Shown: positions 51,396-60,578 of the stretch, one piece after another | Numbering within the stretch: position 1 is the stretch's first letter | Layout: each line of letters begins with the position of its first letter | Origin: an uncultured Clostridia bacterium | Lineage (GTDB): Bacteria; Bacillota; Clostridia; Christensenellales; Borkfalkiaceae | Length of the DNA stretch: 64,000 bases | Direction of reading: 5' to 3' | Assembly: GCA_947631005.1 (NCBI GenBank) | Contig: CANRJR010000007.1 | Location: 1 to 64,000, forward strand | The notes under the pieces: generated by a model | Told to the model about the DNA's origin: nothing | Database searches by the model: none | The model's input: only the letters and a program-made list of their open reading frames with translations | Made by a program: the position numbers and the translations under genes

Positions 51396-54119
51396 ATGAA
51401 ACGAAAAATTTTCTTGATCCTTTGTACGCTCATTGCGTGCGTCTGCCTCGCATTGGGTCTCGCCGCCTGCGGCGGGACGGGCGGCGGCACGCAAGGCGGT
51501 AACGGCGGCACGCAAGGCGGTAACGACGGCAATGCGGAAGAGCAGGAAACGCACGATTGGAGCGATTGGGAGATCGTCAAAGAGGCGACTTGCACCGAGG
51601 AAGGCTCGCGTACACGGACATGCGACGAATGCGGCAAGGCGGAGACGGAAACCATTCCCGCCAAAGATCACACATTTAACGACAGCAATGTCTGTAAAGA
51701 TTGCGGCTTCGAACTTGTTCCCACCGTCGGCTTGGAGTATGAACTCTATGAGGAGACCGAATATCCCCGAGGAGAATATTATCGCGTAAAAGGAATGGGG
51801 ACTGCGACGGACACAGACCTCGTGATCCCTGCTAATCATGCGGGGAAAGCGGTGAAACAAATTGCCGCCGAAGCATTCAACGGGAAAGACGCTTTAACGA
51901 GCGTCTATATTCCCAAGGGCGTGGCGGGGATCGGCATGAACGCCTTTTCCTATTGCATCAGCTTGACTGCATTGCATATTCCCGCCTCTGTGACTACGAT
52001 CGGCAAACAAGCGTTTTACGGGTGCAGTAAAATAAAAGACATTACCCTCGGAACAAACGGAATCACGATTGGTGAAAGCGCATTTGAAAATACCGCCTAC
52101 TATAAAAATAACAAAAATTGGGACAATGGCGCGCTGTATATCGGCGCACATTTGATCGCTACAAACGATAGCCTTCCCTCTTCTTATACCGTGAAAGAGG
52201 ATACGAGTTCGATTGCAACGAAAGCCTTTGCGAATCGGTCGGAATTGAAAGAAATCGTACTACCGTATATCAGAGGTAAGGGAACTAACATATTTTCCAA
52301 TAGCGGTGTTTCAAAAGCCACGGCAACCTATGACAATTTAGATCTGTTGCCCGCAGATCAAATCACCGATTTAACAATTACAAGCGGAACGGTTTATACT
52401 CTGTCGCAGTTTGTCAATGTGGAAAATCTATTTGTAAATACCGATTGGGCAGATAACTCATTTAGTATTCAAGAAGCTCCGCTCGCTGGGTTGGGGAAGC
52501 TAAAAAATCTCAAAGTGAAATGGTTGTGCGGACGCTATCACAGCTATCCCATGCACACCCTTTTCGGCGACGAATATTATAGCGGAAGTGTGGAAATCAA
52601 GCAAGACGCAAAGAGAACGAATCAAGCAGACATAAAAAACTATTATACGGCATATCTCCCCGCAGAGTTGGAAACAGTAACGGTTTTGCAGGGAGATCTC
52701 GGTGCTTATATGTTTTCGAACTGCACAATGATAAAGCGTTTTGATTTGGGCGAAAAAATTGGCAAGATTGATATAGCATTTTGGGGTTGCCGTGACGGCG
52801 TTCGCGTCAATTATGAAGGCACTGTAAAACAATGGGCAGAACAAGAGAAAGGATGTTGGTCGGGATTACGAGATTATAATTCCGATGGGGGTTACGAGCC
52901 GGCATTCGTCGATTTTACAATTCAAAATAGTTCGTTATCGGAAATAAACATTCCGAATGATGTGACTAACATTGCCTCGTATGCTTTTTTCGGTTGCAAA
53001 ATAAATCGTATTGAAATCCCCGACAGCGTGACCTCGATTGGAGATAGGGCGTTCGGGTGGTGCACCTCACTTACGAGCGTGACAATTCCAAACAGTGTGA
53101 TCTCGATTAGAGATGTGGCGTTCTATCAGTGCACCTCACTTACGAGCGTGACGGTTCCCGACAGCGTGACCTCGATTGGGGAGAGTGCGTTCAGTGGTTG
53201 CACGAAACTTACGAGAGTGAATATTACCGACCTTGCGGCGTGGTGTAAAATTGATTTTGGAGGCGATACTGCTAACCCGCTCTATTATGCTTACCATTTG
53301 TATTTGAAAGGCGAAGAGGTGACCACACTCACGATTCCCGACGTGATCACGGAAATTAAGCCGTTCACTTTCTGTGGTGGTGCGTTTACGAGCGTGACGA
53401 TTCCCGACAGTGTGACCTCGATTGGGGAGGATGCGTTCCATGATTGCTACTCTCTTACGAGCGTGACGATTCCCGACAGCGTGACCTCGATTGGGGAGAG
53501 AGCGTTCTATTATTGCACCTCGCTTACAAGCGTGACGATCGGGGGCAGCGTGACCACGATTGGGAAGTGGGCATTCGAAGGTTGCTATAAACTTATAGAA
53601 GTTTGGAATCATTCAACATTGGAACTGAAAAGAGGAAGTGCCAACTATGGTTGTATTGCGTATTATGCGGAGCAAATTTATAAAGGCGACGAAGTTGGCA
53701 AACAGACGGTGACGGACGACGGGTATATCTTCTATGAGGACGGCGAGGAAAATTATCTTCTCGGATATATGGGAAAAGAAACCCAATTAACTCTACCCAC
53801 TACTTCACCGAGCGGAAAACAGTATGAGATTTATCGATATGCGTTCTATTATTGCCGCTCTCTTACGAGTGTGACGATCCCCGACGGCGTGACCTCGATC
53901 GGGGACTATGCGTTCTGTGATTGCAAATCTCTTACGAGCGTGACGATCGGGAGCGGCGTGACCTCGATTGGGGAGGATGCGTTCTGTGATTGCAAATCTC
54001 TTACGAGCGTGACGATCGGGAGCGGCGTGACCTCGATTGGGGAGAGTGCGTTCAATAGGATTAGGGATACAGTAAAAAATCAAAAAAATCTATTAAAACG
54101 GTCATTAAGCAGAGCATAA
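51396..54119 (+). CDS. BspA-like leucine-rich-repeat surface lipoprotein 2
   Basis: 907 residues. Lipoprotein signal (LAACGG), short Gly/Gln/Asn linker, a CxxC segment (TRTCDECGKAETETIP, then CKDCGFELVP), then LRR_5 repeats. The first half is more diverged and AT-richer. The second half (from about 53030) uses the near-identical SVTIPDSVTSIG repeats of lipoprotein 1 and shares a long block with it (53215-53415 versus 45477-45680). The last repeat is followed by an unrelated basic tail (RIRDTVKNQKNLLKRSLSRA), so the normal C-terminal end may be lost. Probably an adhesin under XRE control. Confidence 0.88.
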   Translation: MKRKIFLILCTLIACVCLALGLAACGGTGGGTQGGNGGTQGGNDGNAEEQETHDWSDWEIVKEATCTEEGSRTRTCDECGKAETETIPAKDHTFNDSNVCKDCGFELVPTVGLEYELYEETEYPRGEYYRVKGMGTATDTDLVIPANHAGKAVKQIAAEAFNGKDALTSVYIPKGVAGIGMNAFSYCISLTALHIPASVTTIGKQAFYGCSKIKDITLGTNGITIGESAFENTAYYKNNKNWDNGALYIGAHLIATNDSLPSSYTVKEDTSSIATKAFANRSELKEIVLPYIRGKGTNIFSNSGVSKATATYDNLDLLPADQITDLTITSGTVYTLSQFVNVENLFVNTDWADNSFSIQEAPLAGLGKLKNLKVKWLCGRYHSYPMHTLFGDEYYSGSVEIKQDAKRTNQADIKNYYTAYLPAELETVTVLQGDLGAYMFSNCTMIKRFDLGEKIGKIDIAFWGCRDGVRVNYEGTVKQWAEQEKGCWSGLRDYNSDGGYEPAFVDFTIQNSSLSEINIPNDVTNIASYAFFGCKINRIEIPDSVTSIGDRAFGWCTSLTSVTIPNSVISIRDVAFYQCTSLTSVTVPDSVTSIGESAFSGCTKLTRVNITDLAAWCKIDFGGDTANPLYYAYHLYLKGEEVTTLTIPDVITEIKPFTFCGGAFTSVTIPDSVTSIGEDAFHDCYSLTSVTIPDSVTSIGERAFYYCTSLTSVTIGGSVTTIGKWAFEGCYKLIEVWNHSTLELKRGSANYGCIAYYAEQIYKGDEVGKQTVTDDGYIFYEDGEENYLLGYMGKETQLTLPTTSPSGKQYEIYRYAFYYCRSLTSVTIPDGVTSIGDYAFCDCKSLTSVTIGSGVTSIGEDAFCDCKSLTSVTIGSGVTSIGESAFNRIRDTVKNQKNLLKRSLSRA

Positions 54120-54122
54120 AGG

Positions 54123-54150
54123 GCTTCGTGGAATAACGCGAAGCTTTTTT
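54123..54150 (+). terminator. Terminator after the second BspA-like gene
   Basis: GCTTCGTG-GAATAA-CGCGAAGC followed by six T residues, four bases after the stop codon. Confidence 0.9.
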
Positions 54151-54208
54151 CTTATCCAAGTTCGTCTTTTATATTTGAAATGATTATCGAGAGGTATAGT
54201 CGTAGTAC

Positions 54209-54237
54209 TTGCTTTTCTTCTTAAAATATGCTATAAT
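54209..54237 (+). promoter_or_regulatory. Promoter of the AlbA_2 protein gene
   Basis: TTGCTT (54209-54214), 17-nt spacer, TATAAT (54232-54237), 23 nt before the start codon. Confidence 0.75.
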
Positions 54238-54260
54238 GTAATCATTCTCATAAGGGGCGT

Positions 54261-55595
54261 ATGGATATGGAAAACGCTTATACTGAGTACAAAAGAGAAT
54301 TGACGGACGGCTTGGAGAAGGAAGTCGTTGCCTTTTTGAATACACTTGGCGGGGATATTTTAATCGGAATAGAAGACAACGGCGAAGTCGTGGGGATTGA
54401 TGCCCCCGACGATATTAGCTTGAAAGTGGCAGACCGTTTGAAAAACAATATCAGCCCGTCCGTCATCGGGCTTTTCCAAATCGATATTTTGGGTGAGCAG
54501 AAGAAATACATCAAAATCTCCGTTGCAGGCGGCTTGGAGAAACCCTATTATATCAAAAAATACGGCATGAGCCCCAAAGGTTGTTTTGTGCGCATCGGAA
54601 CGCAGAGTACGCCGATGGAACAAGCGCAGATCGAAACCTTATTTTCGCACAGAGTCAACCGCACTTTGAGCACAATTATATCCCCTCGGCAAGATCTGAC
54701 GTTTACTCAACTTCGGATTTTTTACGAAGAAAACGGCTTTGATACGAGCGGAGATCATTTCTTCCGAAACTTGGGGATGTACACTTCCGACGGCAGTTTC
54801 AATTACTTCGCCATGCTCCTGTCCGACCAAAACGATGTTACGATGAAGGTTGCCCGTTTCAAAGGAACAGACAAGAATGAAATTGTCACCAGCAAAGAAT
54901 TCGGCTATTGCTGTATCCTGAAAAGCGTCTATAACATCCTTGCCTACTTGGACAATTATAACTTGCCTTCCGTGGAAATTACCTATCCCAAGCGGGTGGA
55001 AAAGTTTTTGGTCGATAAAGTTGCCCTGCGTGAAGCCGTTATCAATGCCATCGTTCACAACGATTATATCAGCGGCGGCGCACCTCTCTTTGAGATTTAC
55101 GACGACCGTATCACAGTTGTTTCTTACGGCGGGCTTGTGGGCGGATTGACGCAGGAAGAATTTTTCAGCGGACGGTCTATGCCGAGGAACAGAGAACTGA
55201 TGCGGGTATTCCGCGACATGGAGTTTGTAGAAAACTTCGGTTCGGGGATCCAACGCATTTTGCGCGTTTATGATCGAAGCATCTTCCAAATTTCCGACAA
55301 CTTTATCATTACCGAGTTCAAGTACGACTCCGAAGTCTTAAAGAAAGTGCGTAACGCGGTTGTTCACGGTGAGCCTGTAAATGAGCCTGTAAATGAGCCT
55401 GTAAAATTGACCGCCACGGCGCAAAAAGTATTGGCACTCATTGGCGAGCAAGGCAATATTACCCTTGAAATTTTGGTCGAAAGAATCGGTGTTTCAAGAG
55501 AAACCATCAAGCGCGCGATCAAACTATTAAAACAAAACGGTTACATTGAACGCGTTGGTTCGGATAAGACGGGATATTGGAAGGTATTGAAGTAG
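54261..55595 (+). CDS. AlbA_2 (Schlafen-type) DNA-binding / ATP-binding HTH protein
   Basis: 444 residues. An N-terminal AlbA_2 domain (EYKRELTDGLEKEVVAFLNT, GGDILIGIEDNGEVVG) is followed by an ATPase/HATPase_c_4-like part (VALREAVINAIVHNDYI, DDRITVVSYGGLVGG, RNRELMRVFRDMEFVENFGSG). A C-terminal winged helix (NITLEILVERIGVSRETIKRAIKLL) ends it. A 12-bp tandem repeat gives EPVNEPVNEPV at about 371-382, a hinge. Members are putative transcriptional regulators and often sit in mobile or defence regions. Composition is AT-richer than the core genes. Confidence 0.85.
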   Translation: MDMENAYTEYKRELTDGLEKEVVAFLNTLGGDILIGIEDNGEVVGIDAPDDISLKVADRLKNNISPSVIGLFQIDILGEQKKYIKISVAGGLEKPYYIKKYGMSPKGCFVRIGTQSTPMEQAQIETLFSHRVNRTLSTIISPRQDLTFTQLRIFYEENGFDTSGDHFFRNLGMYTSDGSFNYFAMLLSDQNDVTMKVARFKGTDKNEIVTSKEFGYCCILKSVYNILAYLDNYNLPSVEITYPKRVEKFLVDKVALREAVINAIVHNDYISGGAPLFEIYDDRITVVSYGGLVGGLTQEEFFSGRSMPRNRELMRVFRDMEFVENFGSGIQRILRVYDRSIFQISDNFIITEFKYDSEVLKKVRNAVVHGEPVNEPVNEPVKLTATAQKVLALIGEQGNITLEILVERIGVSRETIKRAIKLLKQNGYIERVGSDKTGYWKVLK

Positions 55596-55830
55596 AGAAG
55601 TGAAAATAAGTTGAAGCATCGCAGGGATAGGATAAGGGAAAAGCCAAATGAGCCATGGTGTGGAATATGCGTTAAACTTTGAATCAAATTAGCGGCTTGT
55701 TCTTTCTATGGTTTTGGTTAACACTTAAATTGTATCACATGGATCGTTTTGTTGAGATTCTTTTCCTATTCCCACTGTCTTACATCTATTGTAATCCTAC
55801 AAGACAAAACAAGAAAATGTTTTTAAGACA

Positions 55831-55859
55831 TTGACAGAGGCTTCCTTTTATGCTATAAT
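55831..55859 (+). promoter_or_regulatory. Promoter of the vWA-phosphatase-kinase-helicase cluster
   Basis: TTGACA (55831-55836), 17-nt spacer, TATAAT (55854-55859), a perfect sigma-A promoter. The rest of the gap 55596-55911 is AT-rich with no gene seen. From here all genes to the window end run in the same direction with no clear terminator between them. Confidence 0.9.
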
Positions 55860-55911
55860 TAAAAGGTGATATGGGAATATATTTAACTATCCAAAAATGT
55901 AAGGAGAACAT

Positions 55912-56274
55912 ATGTCAGAAGTAAAAGGGAAAACAGGTTCGTTCTCTATAGGAGAAAAGAAGCCGGGACAGGAGTATTTCGTGGACTCCTATGGGAACAG
56001 ATATACCGATCATGCGGTAGCAGGCATGCAGCCGAGTGGTCATCGTTATGGCAACGCAGACGGGGGGAGTGGTATTATTTATTATCGCGATTCTCGTGGG
56101 CACGTGGTAGATGGTAGCTCGATTCCTGCCATGTGTGTCGATAATTGTCTAAAAAATGGCACTCGAACGGAAAGCTTTAGGGACGGAAAGAAATGTTATG
56201 TCTATCTGCATGATGGGATCGAGGTTGTGACAAATGCCGAGGGTGTTGTCATAACGACTACGAAGAAAGATTGA
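55912..56274 (+). CDS. Small hydrophilic protein, unknown, first gene of the cluster
   Basis: 120 residues, RBS AAGGAG. Rich in Gly, Tyr and Asp, with short beta-prone segments (DSYGNRYTDHAVAGMQPSGH, GIIYYRDSRGHVVDG, KKCYVYLHDGIEVVTNAEG). No signal peptide or membrane helix. I recognise no family. As the first gene in a run with vWA, phosphatase and kinase genes it could be a substrate, scaffold or sensor of the switch, but that is a guess. Confidence 0.7.
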   Translation: MSEVKGKTGSFSIGEKKPGQEYFVDSYGNRYTDHAVAGMQPSGHRYGNADGGSGIIYYRDSRGHVVDGSSIPAMCVDNCLKNGTRTESFRDGKKCYVYLHDGIEVVTNAEGVVITTTKKD

Positions 56275-56284
56275 ATCTACTATT

Positions 56285-57301
56285 ATGCCCCAATATCAAT
56301 ATTACTACATGCTTTTAAGTCGTCGTGATCGCGAGCTATACGATGCGATTTATAAATCACTACGAGATGAAAATCCTGTCGTGCATGCGTCCCTGCAGGG
56401 AACATCTGGCGAAAAGATTGAGGAAATAATTACCTCTATACAAAGCGATCATCCTGAGCTTGCATTTTTTCATTGGTCAATCGAATATGGCAATGGTGAG
56501 ATACGTTTTACCACACCTGTCGTATCAATTTATAGAAGTCCCTTCTATCATTCACGGCTCGAAAAGATTATAAAGGGCGCAAATGAGCGGAAAACCGAAT
56601 ACGACAAGGAAATATTTATACATGATTACATCGTGCAAAATATTAGTTTCGATCATGATGAAATAAAAGACAATCGAAGCGTACGAGAGAATCATACAGT
56701 AGAAGGCCCTTTGAAAAACGGTAAAGCTGTTTGCGAGGGGATTGCACGTTTTACCCAGTTGCTCCTGTTAGAGGCTGGGTTAAAGGCAATATATGTCGAA
56801 GGAACGAGTCGTTCCTTTGCGACGGACGAACCCGGCGGGCATGCATGGGTGATAGTCTGCATAGAAGGAAGCTATTATCATCTTGATGTTTCGCACGATA
56901 TATGTATGACGGAGGACAAAAGCCGTGTGAAATATAATTATTTCAATTTGACCGATGAAGAAATTTTGTACGACCACACGCTTGACAATCCGTCAAAGCT
57001 TCGCAATCTCGTTTGCAATTGCAAGAAATTCAATTATTTTTACCAATTCAACAGATTTTTCTTGCAACCATTGGAGATTTATCAGGCGATATTGCGTTTT
57101 TTGAGAAACTATGCCAATCATCCACATGAGAATACGTTTCTCTTTCGTGCCTCATTGAATATATCGGAAGAGGAGGTAACGGAATTTGTGCAGAAAGCCA
57201 TGCGGACCTTTTATGACGAAACGGGGATGGGAGTAGGTTATTCGTCTAGTGAGAGTGAGTTGCAAAATGTCTATTCATTTACATTTACATTTGAATCTTA
57301 A
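56285..57301 (+). CDS. Cytoplasmic transglutaminase-like protein
   Basis: 338 residues. The transglutaminase core has a full catalytic triad: Cys150 in GKAVCEGIARFTQLLL, His186 in GGHAWVIV and Asp201 in YYHLDVSHD. The N-terminal ~105 residues are helical and the C-terminal ~100 form a separate domain (from about 245). No signal peptide, so it acts inside the cell as a protease, amidase or crosslinker. Start ATG 56285 lies 11 nt after the previous stop and lacks a strong RBS, so a start at 56309 is possible. Confidence 0.85.
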   Translation: MPQYQYYYMLLSRRDRELYDAIYKSLRDENPVVHASLQGTSGEKIEEIITSIQSDHPELAFFHWSIEYGNGEIRFTTPVVSIYRSPFYHSRLEKIIKGANERKTEYDKEIFIHDYIVQNISFDHDEIKDNRSVRENHTVEGPLKNGKAVCEGIARFTQLLLLEAGLKAIYVEGTSRSFATDEPGGHAWVIVCIEGSYYHLDVSHDICMTEDKSRVKYNYFNLTDEEILYDHTLDNPSKLRNLVCNCKKFNYFYQFNRFFLQPLEIYQAILRFLRNYANHPHENTFLFRASLNISEEEVTEFVQKAMRTFYDETGMGVGYSSSESELQNVYSFTFTFES

Positions 57302-57338
57302 GTGAAACCTCAAAAGAAATCAAAAAGGAGATATACAA

Positions 57339-58022
57339 ATGGAAACTGTTAAGAAAAAAAAGACGATTTATTTCGCAATCGATGCATCTGGATCGATGGC
57401 GGACAAAAGAGCGGGGATTGTCAACACCGCGATGAGGGGAGTATTTGACGATGTGATTCCCGAAATTATTGCGGAGAGCGACAGCAAGCTGGAATTGTCC
57501 ATCGCCGTGCTGTTGTTTTCCGACCAATTCCCCGATGGGGTGAAATGGGTAATCGACAAGACGAATATGGAAGAAATTGCCAATAATCATATTTCTTGGA
57601 CGGATCTCCCTCAAGATTTGTTCTATGGCGGCACCCCTACGGGACAAGGAATTCTTGCGATCATTAATAACTGTAAAAGTGAGAACAGAGGGGAAGTAGA
57701 TATGTGCACGGTCGCTCCTGCCATTATACTGATTTCAGATGGGTTAGCGAATACAGGTAGCCCCAGTTACGAAGAAGTCCTGGAATATGAAGATAAGGCG
57801 CACGTCAATTATAGCGATTTCTTCCGTCATTCTATTCGCGTTGCTATTGGCATTGATGTCGAAGACGAGGGAAAAGAGCAGCTTAAGCGGTTTGGAAAAG
57901 TGTCAAAAGGGATGCTTGCCAAAGGATTGAAACCGTATTATGACCATAGTGATAAATATCAAGACGAGCTCATTGAAATTATTAAGAGTGTAACGAAGAT
58001 GACGTCGTTAGCTCCTGTTTAA
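57339..58022 (+). CDS. vWA-domain protein 1 (TerY-like)
   Basis: 227 residues, a single von Willebrand A domain. The MIDAS metal site is DASGSM (Asp15, Ser17, Ser19), with a Thr in GGTPTGQG and Asp in ILISDG. AAAAAGGAG precedes the ATG. It is soluble. TerY proteins are stand-alone vWA domains that form a triad with a PP2C and a kinase, which are encoded two genes downstream. The neighbouring gene is a near-duplicate. Confidence 0.88.
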   Translation: METVKKKKTIYFAIDASGSMADKRAGIVNTAMRGVFDDVIPEIIAESDSKLELSIAVLLFSDQFPDGVKWVIDKTNMEEIANNHISWTDLPQDLFYGGTPTGQGILAIINNCKSENRGEVDMCTVAPAIILISDGLANTGSPSYEEVLEYEDKAHVNYSDFFRHSIRVAIGIDVEDEGKEQLKRFGKVSKGMLAKGLKPYYDHSDKYQDELIEIIKSVTKMTSLAPV

Positions 58023-58042
58023 TCGTGTAGAGAGCGAATACG

Positions 58043-58702
58043 ATGATAAAAAGGACGATTTATTTCGTAATCGATGTATCTGGCTCGATGGCGGGCGAAA
58101 GAGCAGGGATTGTCAATACCGCGATGAAGGAAGTATTTGATGAAGTGATTCCCGAGGTTATTGCGGGGAGTGACAGCAAGCTAGAATTGTCCATCGCCGT
58201 GCTGTTGTTTTCCGACCAATTCCCCGATGGGGTGAAATGGGTAATCGACGAGATGGATATGGAAGAGATTGCCAATGATCATATTTCGTGGACGGATCTC
58301 CCTCAAGATTTGTTCGATGGCGGTGCGTCTATAGAAGACGGGATTCTTGCGGTCATTAACAATGGAAACAGAATGGAAGTTGATGCGAGGACGCTTGCTC
58401 CTGCCATTATACTGATTTCGGACGGTGGAGAGCCAGCCAGCTATCACTCATATGATGAAGTTTTGGAATATGAAGATAAGGAGTGCGTTAATTACAGTAT
58501 TTTCTTCCGTCATTCTATTCGCGTTGCCATTGGTATCGATGTCGCAGACGAGGCGCGAGAACAGGTAAAGCGCTTTGGGAAAATACCAAAGCGAATGGTT
58601 TCCAGCGGACTTAGGGGATATTATGACACCAGTTCGAAATATCAAGACGTGCTCATTGATATCATTAAGTTTGTGACAGAAACGGTTTCATTGACGATAT
58701 AA
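58043..58702 (+). CDS. vWA-domain protein 2 (TerY-like)
   Basis: 219 residues, MIDAS DVSGSM, same architecture as the preceding protein. More than 70 consecutive bases are identical or nearly so between the two genes (57481-57560 and 58183-58262), while ends and the region after DGGxP/DGGAS differ. This indicates a tandem duplication held similar by gene conversion, or a recent one. It starts 20 nt after its twin. Confidence 0.88.
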   Translation: MIKRTIYFVIDVSGSMAGERAGIVNTAMKEVFDEVIPEVIAGSDSKLELSIAVLLFSDQFPDGVKWVIDEMDMEEIANDHISWTDLPQDLFDGGASIEDGILAVINNGNRMEVDARTLAPAIILISDGGEPASYHSYDEVLEYEDKECVNYSIFFRHSIRVAIGIDVADEAREQVKRFGKIPKRMVSSGLRGYYDTSSKYQDVLIDIIKFVTETVSLTI

Positions 58703-58789
58703 CAGTATAGCAATTAACGTTTTTTATGAAACGGGGGAAGGAACAAAATTTATGATTCCTTTTCCTGTTTCATTTAAAGGAGTTAAGAG

Positions 58790-60526
58790 ATGAATGATGA
58801 GTTAAAAAAAAGTCAATTGGATGAGACTCCTGTAGTTCTTTCGACCTGTCAAGATGAACTGCGCGAGCAAGAGGAAGCAAGAAATACACCATGTGATAGT
58901 TTGACTACAGTTGTGGAATCGGTTATGCCATCAACGGAGAGCACTCATGTTCAATCGGTTGATAAATCCGTCGAAAACAATAATGTCGAATTGCTTACAG
59001 AAACTACCGAGTCCTTGGATGTAGCGATTGTTCATGAAGAAAATAAATCTGGGGACGAAGCGCAAAACGGGGAAGGGAAGTGGAGGCTGTCCTTAAAAGA
59101 TTTTCCGTCTACCGAATCGGGGCTTTTGGAATTAATGTTCGAGCTTGCAAAAACAATCGGTGACTGTCAAACGTTTGCATATGAGGAAGAAATCTTTACG
59201 ACACTGAAGGATCAGGACCATTTCAAAATGGACGAGATTGACGAGATAGTTCGTATTTCGGTTGCTACGAAATCACAGAGTGCCATGGTCTACAACAACC
59301 TGCTCGTTGGTCATTTACTATTAGTTATATTCACACGAGGGAAATATGCTTGGGAGATTTGGACAGAAATTGATTTTCATCAAATGGAAAGAGAGAGCTT
59401 TGATGAAAAAATGCCCTACACGTTGAACCGTGTAAGTGCGCTTTTAAACGTTGCGGCATTTGAAAATTTTCGCATTGCCGAATTGCTTGTACGCATTATA
59501 GTGTGCGGGCAGTCAATTTATAAGCCAGAACTTTGGTGTAAAGTTTTAAGCGCGGAACGCAATCGCCTGACCGTTGTTCCTCGCACTCAAGAAACGCTGA
59601 GCTTTTTGGATTGGAAGGGTAGCTCAATTTCCGTAATTGGTGCCGACCATGAGACATGTGACGATTTCAGTACGGTTGCGGACATATCTAGTGGGCGCGG
59701 TAAGGGTTTTGCCGCGGTATGTTCAGACGGTGTTAGCGCGTGCGAGAATTCCCGCTTTGGCTCAGAGGCAATTGCGCAGGCGGTTATAGAAGTTGTCACG
59801 CGTATGTATCACGATGCGACGTTTCACCCATGTAAGAGTGACAAATTGCAGCTTGATAAAGACGATGCTAGCTCAGTGTCAAGTTTTGCGAGTGAATTGT
59901 TCGTATGCTGGGAGAAGATTTTGAAGCAGCGTTTCGGTGCGGACATTAACATATTTGATTACGGCGCAACGTTGCTTTTTGCGTTCAAGATCAAAAAATT
60001 TATTACCTGCGGAATTGTTGGAGACGGGGTATTCATGATAAAAACGACGGCGGGTTTCCTGCGGCTGACAGATGGATTCTCTTCAATTCAGGAGAATGGA
60101 GCCCCCTACAATGTGGCGTTATTGGGTAGCAAGCCAAACGTGTTAAAGTTGTTTTCCTTTCCTGCAGATGATGTTGATGCGATTTTGATGGGCTCGGATG
60201 GGGTTGACTATCTGTTATACACTTCGGATGAGACGAATGGCGAAGCGACGGGGTCGACAATCGTTTCAAGCGGCATTGAAAACGGAGAAACCGGGAATTG
60301 TCCGAATCCCAACGAGAAAATGGTATTCTGCGCGGATCATGTAAATGGAAGAAAGGTTATGGACTCCCTGTCCAAGTTACCCTTCATTGGTAATGGCGAA
60401 AAAAGCGATGTGCGGGAAACTTTGGATTATTATGTACGTAGGTTTTCTCGTGTCAGCGTAACGGGCGGTGGCGGTGGAGACGATTGTTCATTGGTCTATT
60501 TGCGGCGCTCAAACAAAAAGTTATAA
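58790..60526 (+). CDS. PP2C-family protein phosphatase with long N-terminal extension
   Basis: 578 residues. Residues 1-100 are acidic, Ser/Thr/Glu-rich and probably disordered. 105-265 form a helical domain of unknown type. The PP2C domain covers about 275-575, with FAAVCSDGVSACENSRFGSE (metal Asp), a GDG-like CGIVGDGVFMI, AILMGSDGVDYLL and the C-terminal metal segment GGGGDDCSLVYL. Together with the adjacent kinase it should set phosphorylation of a shared target, possibly its own N-terminal tail. AAGGAG precedes the ATG. Confidence 0.85.
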   Translation: MNDELKKSQLDETPVVLSTCQDELREQEEARNTPCDSLTTVVESVMPSTESTHVQSVDKSVENNNVELLTETTESLDVAIVHEENKSGDEAQNGEGKWRLSLKDFPSTESGLLELMFELAKTIGDCQTFAYEEEIFTTLKDQDHFKMDEIDEIVRISVATKSQSAMVYNNLLVGHLLLVIFTRGKYAWEIWTEIDFHQMERESFDEKMPYTLNRVSALLNVAAFENFRIAELLVRIIVCGQSIYKPELWCKVLSAERNRLTVVPRTQETLSFLDWKGSSISVIGADHETCDDFSTVADISSGRGKGFAAVCSDGVSACENSRFGSEAIAQAVIEVVTRMYHDATFHPCKSDKLQLDKDDASSVSSFASELFVCWEKILKQRFGADINIFDYGATLLFAFKIKKFITCGIVGDGVFMIKTTAGFLRLTDGFSSIQENGAPYNVALLGSKPNVLKLFSFPADDVDAILMGSDGVDYLLYTSDETNGEATGSTIVSSGIENGETGNCPNPNEKMVFCADHVNGRKVMDSLSKLPFIGNGEKSDVRETLDYYVRRFSRVSVTGGGGGDDCSLVYLRRSNKKL

Positions 60527-60578
60527 ATGTTTTGACCATATAAGGGTAATGGTAAAGACAAATACGGAGGAACGGAAT

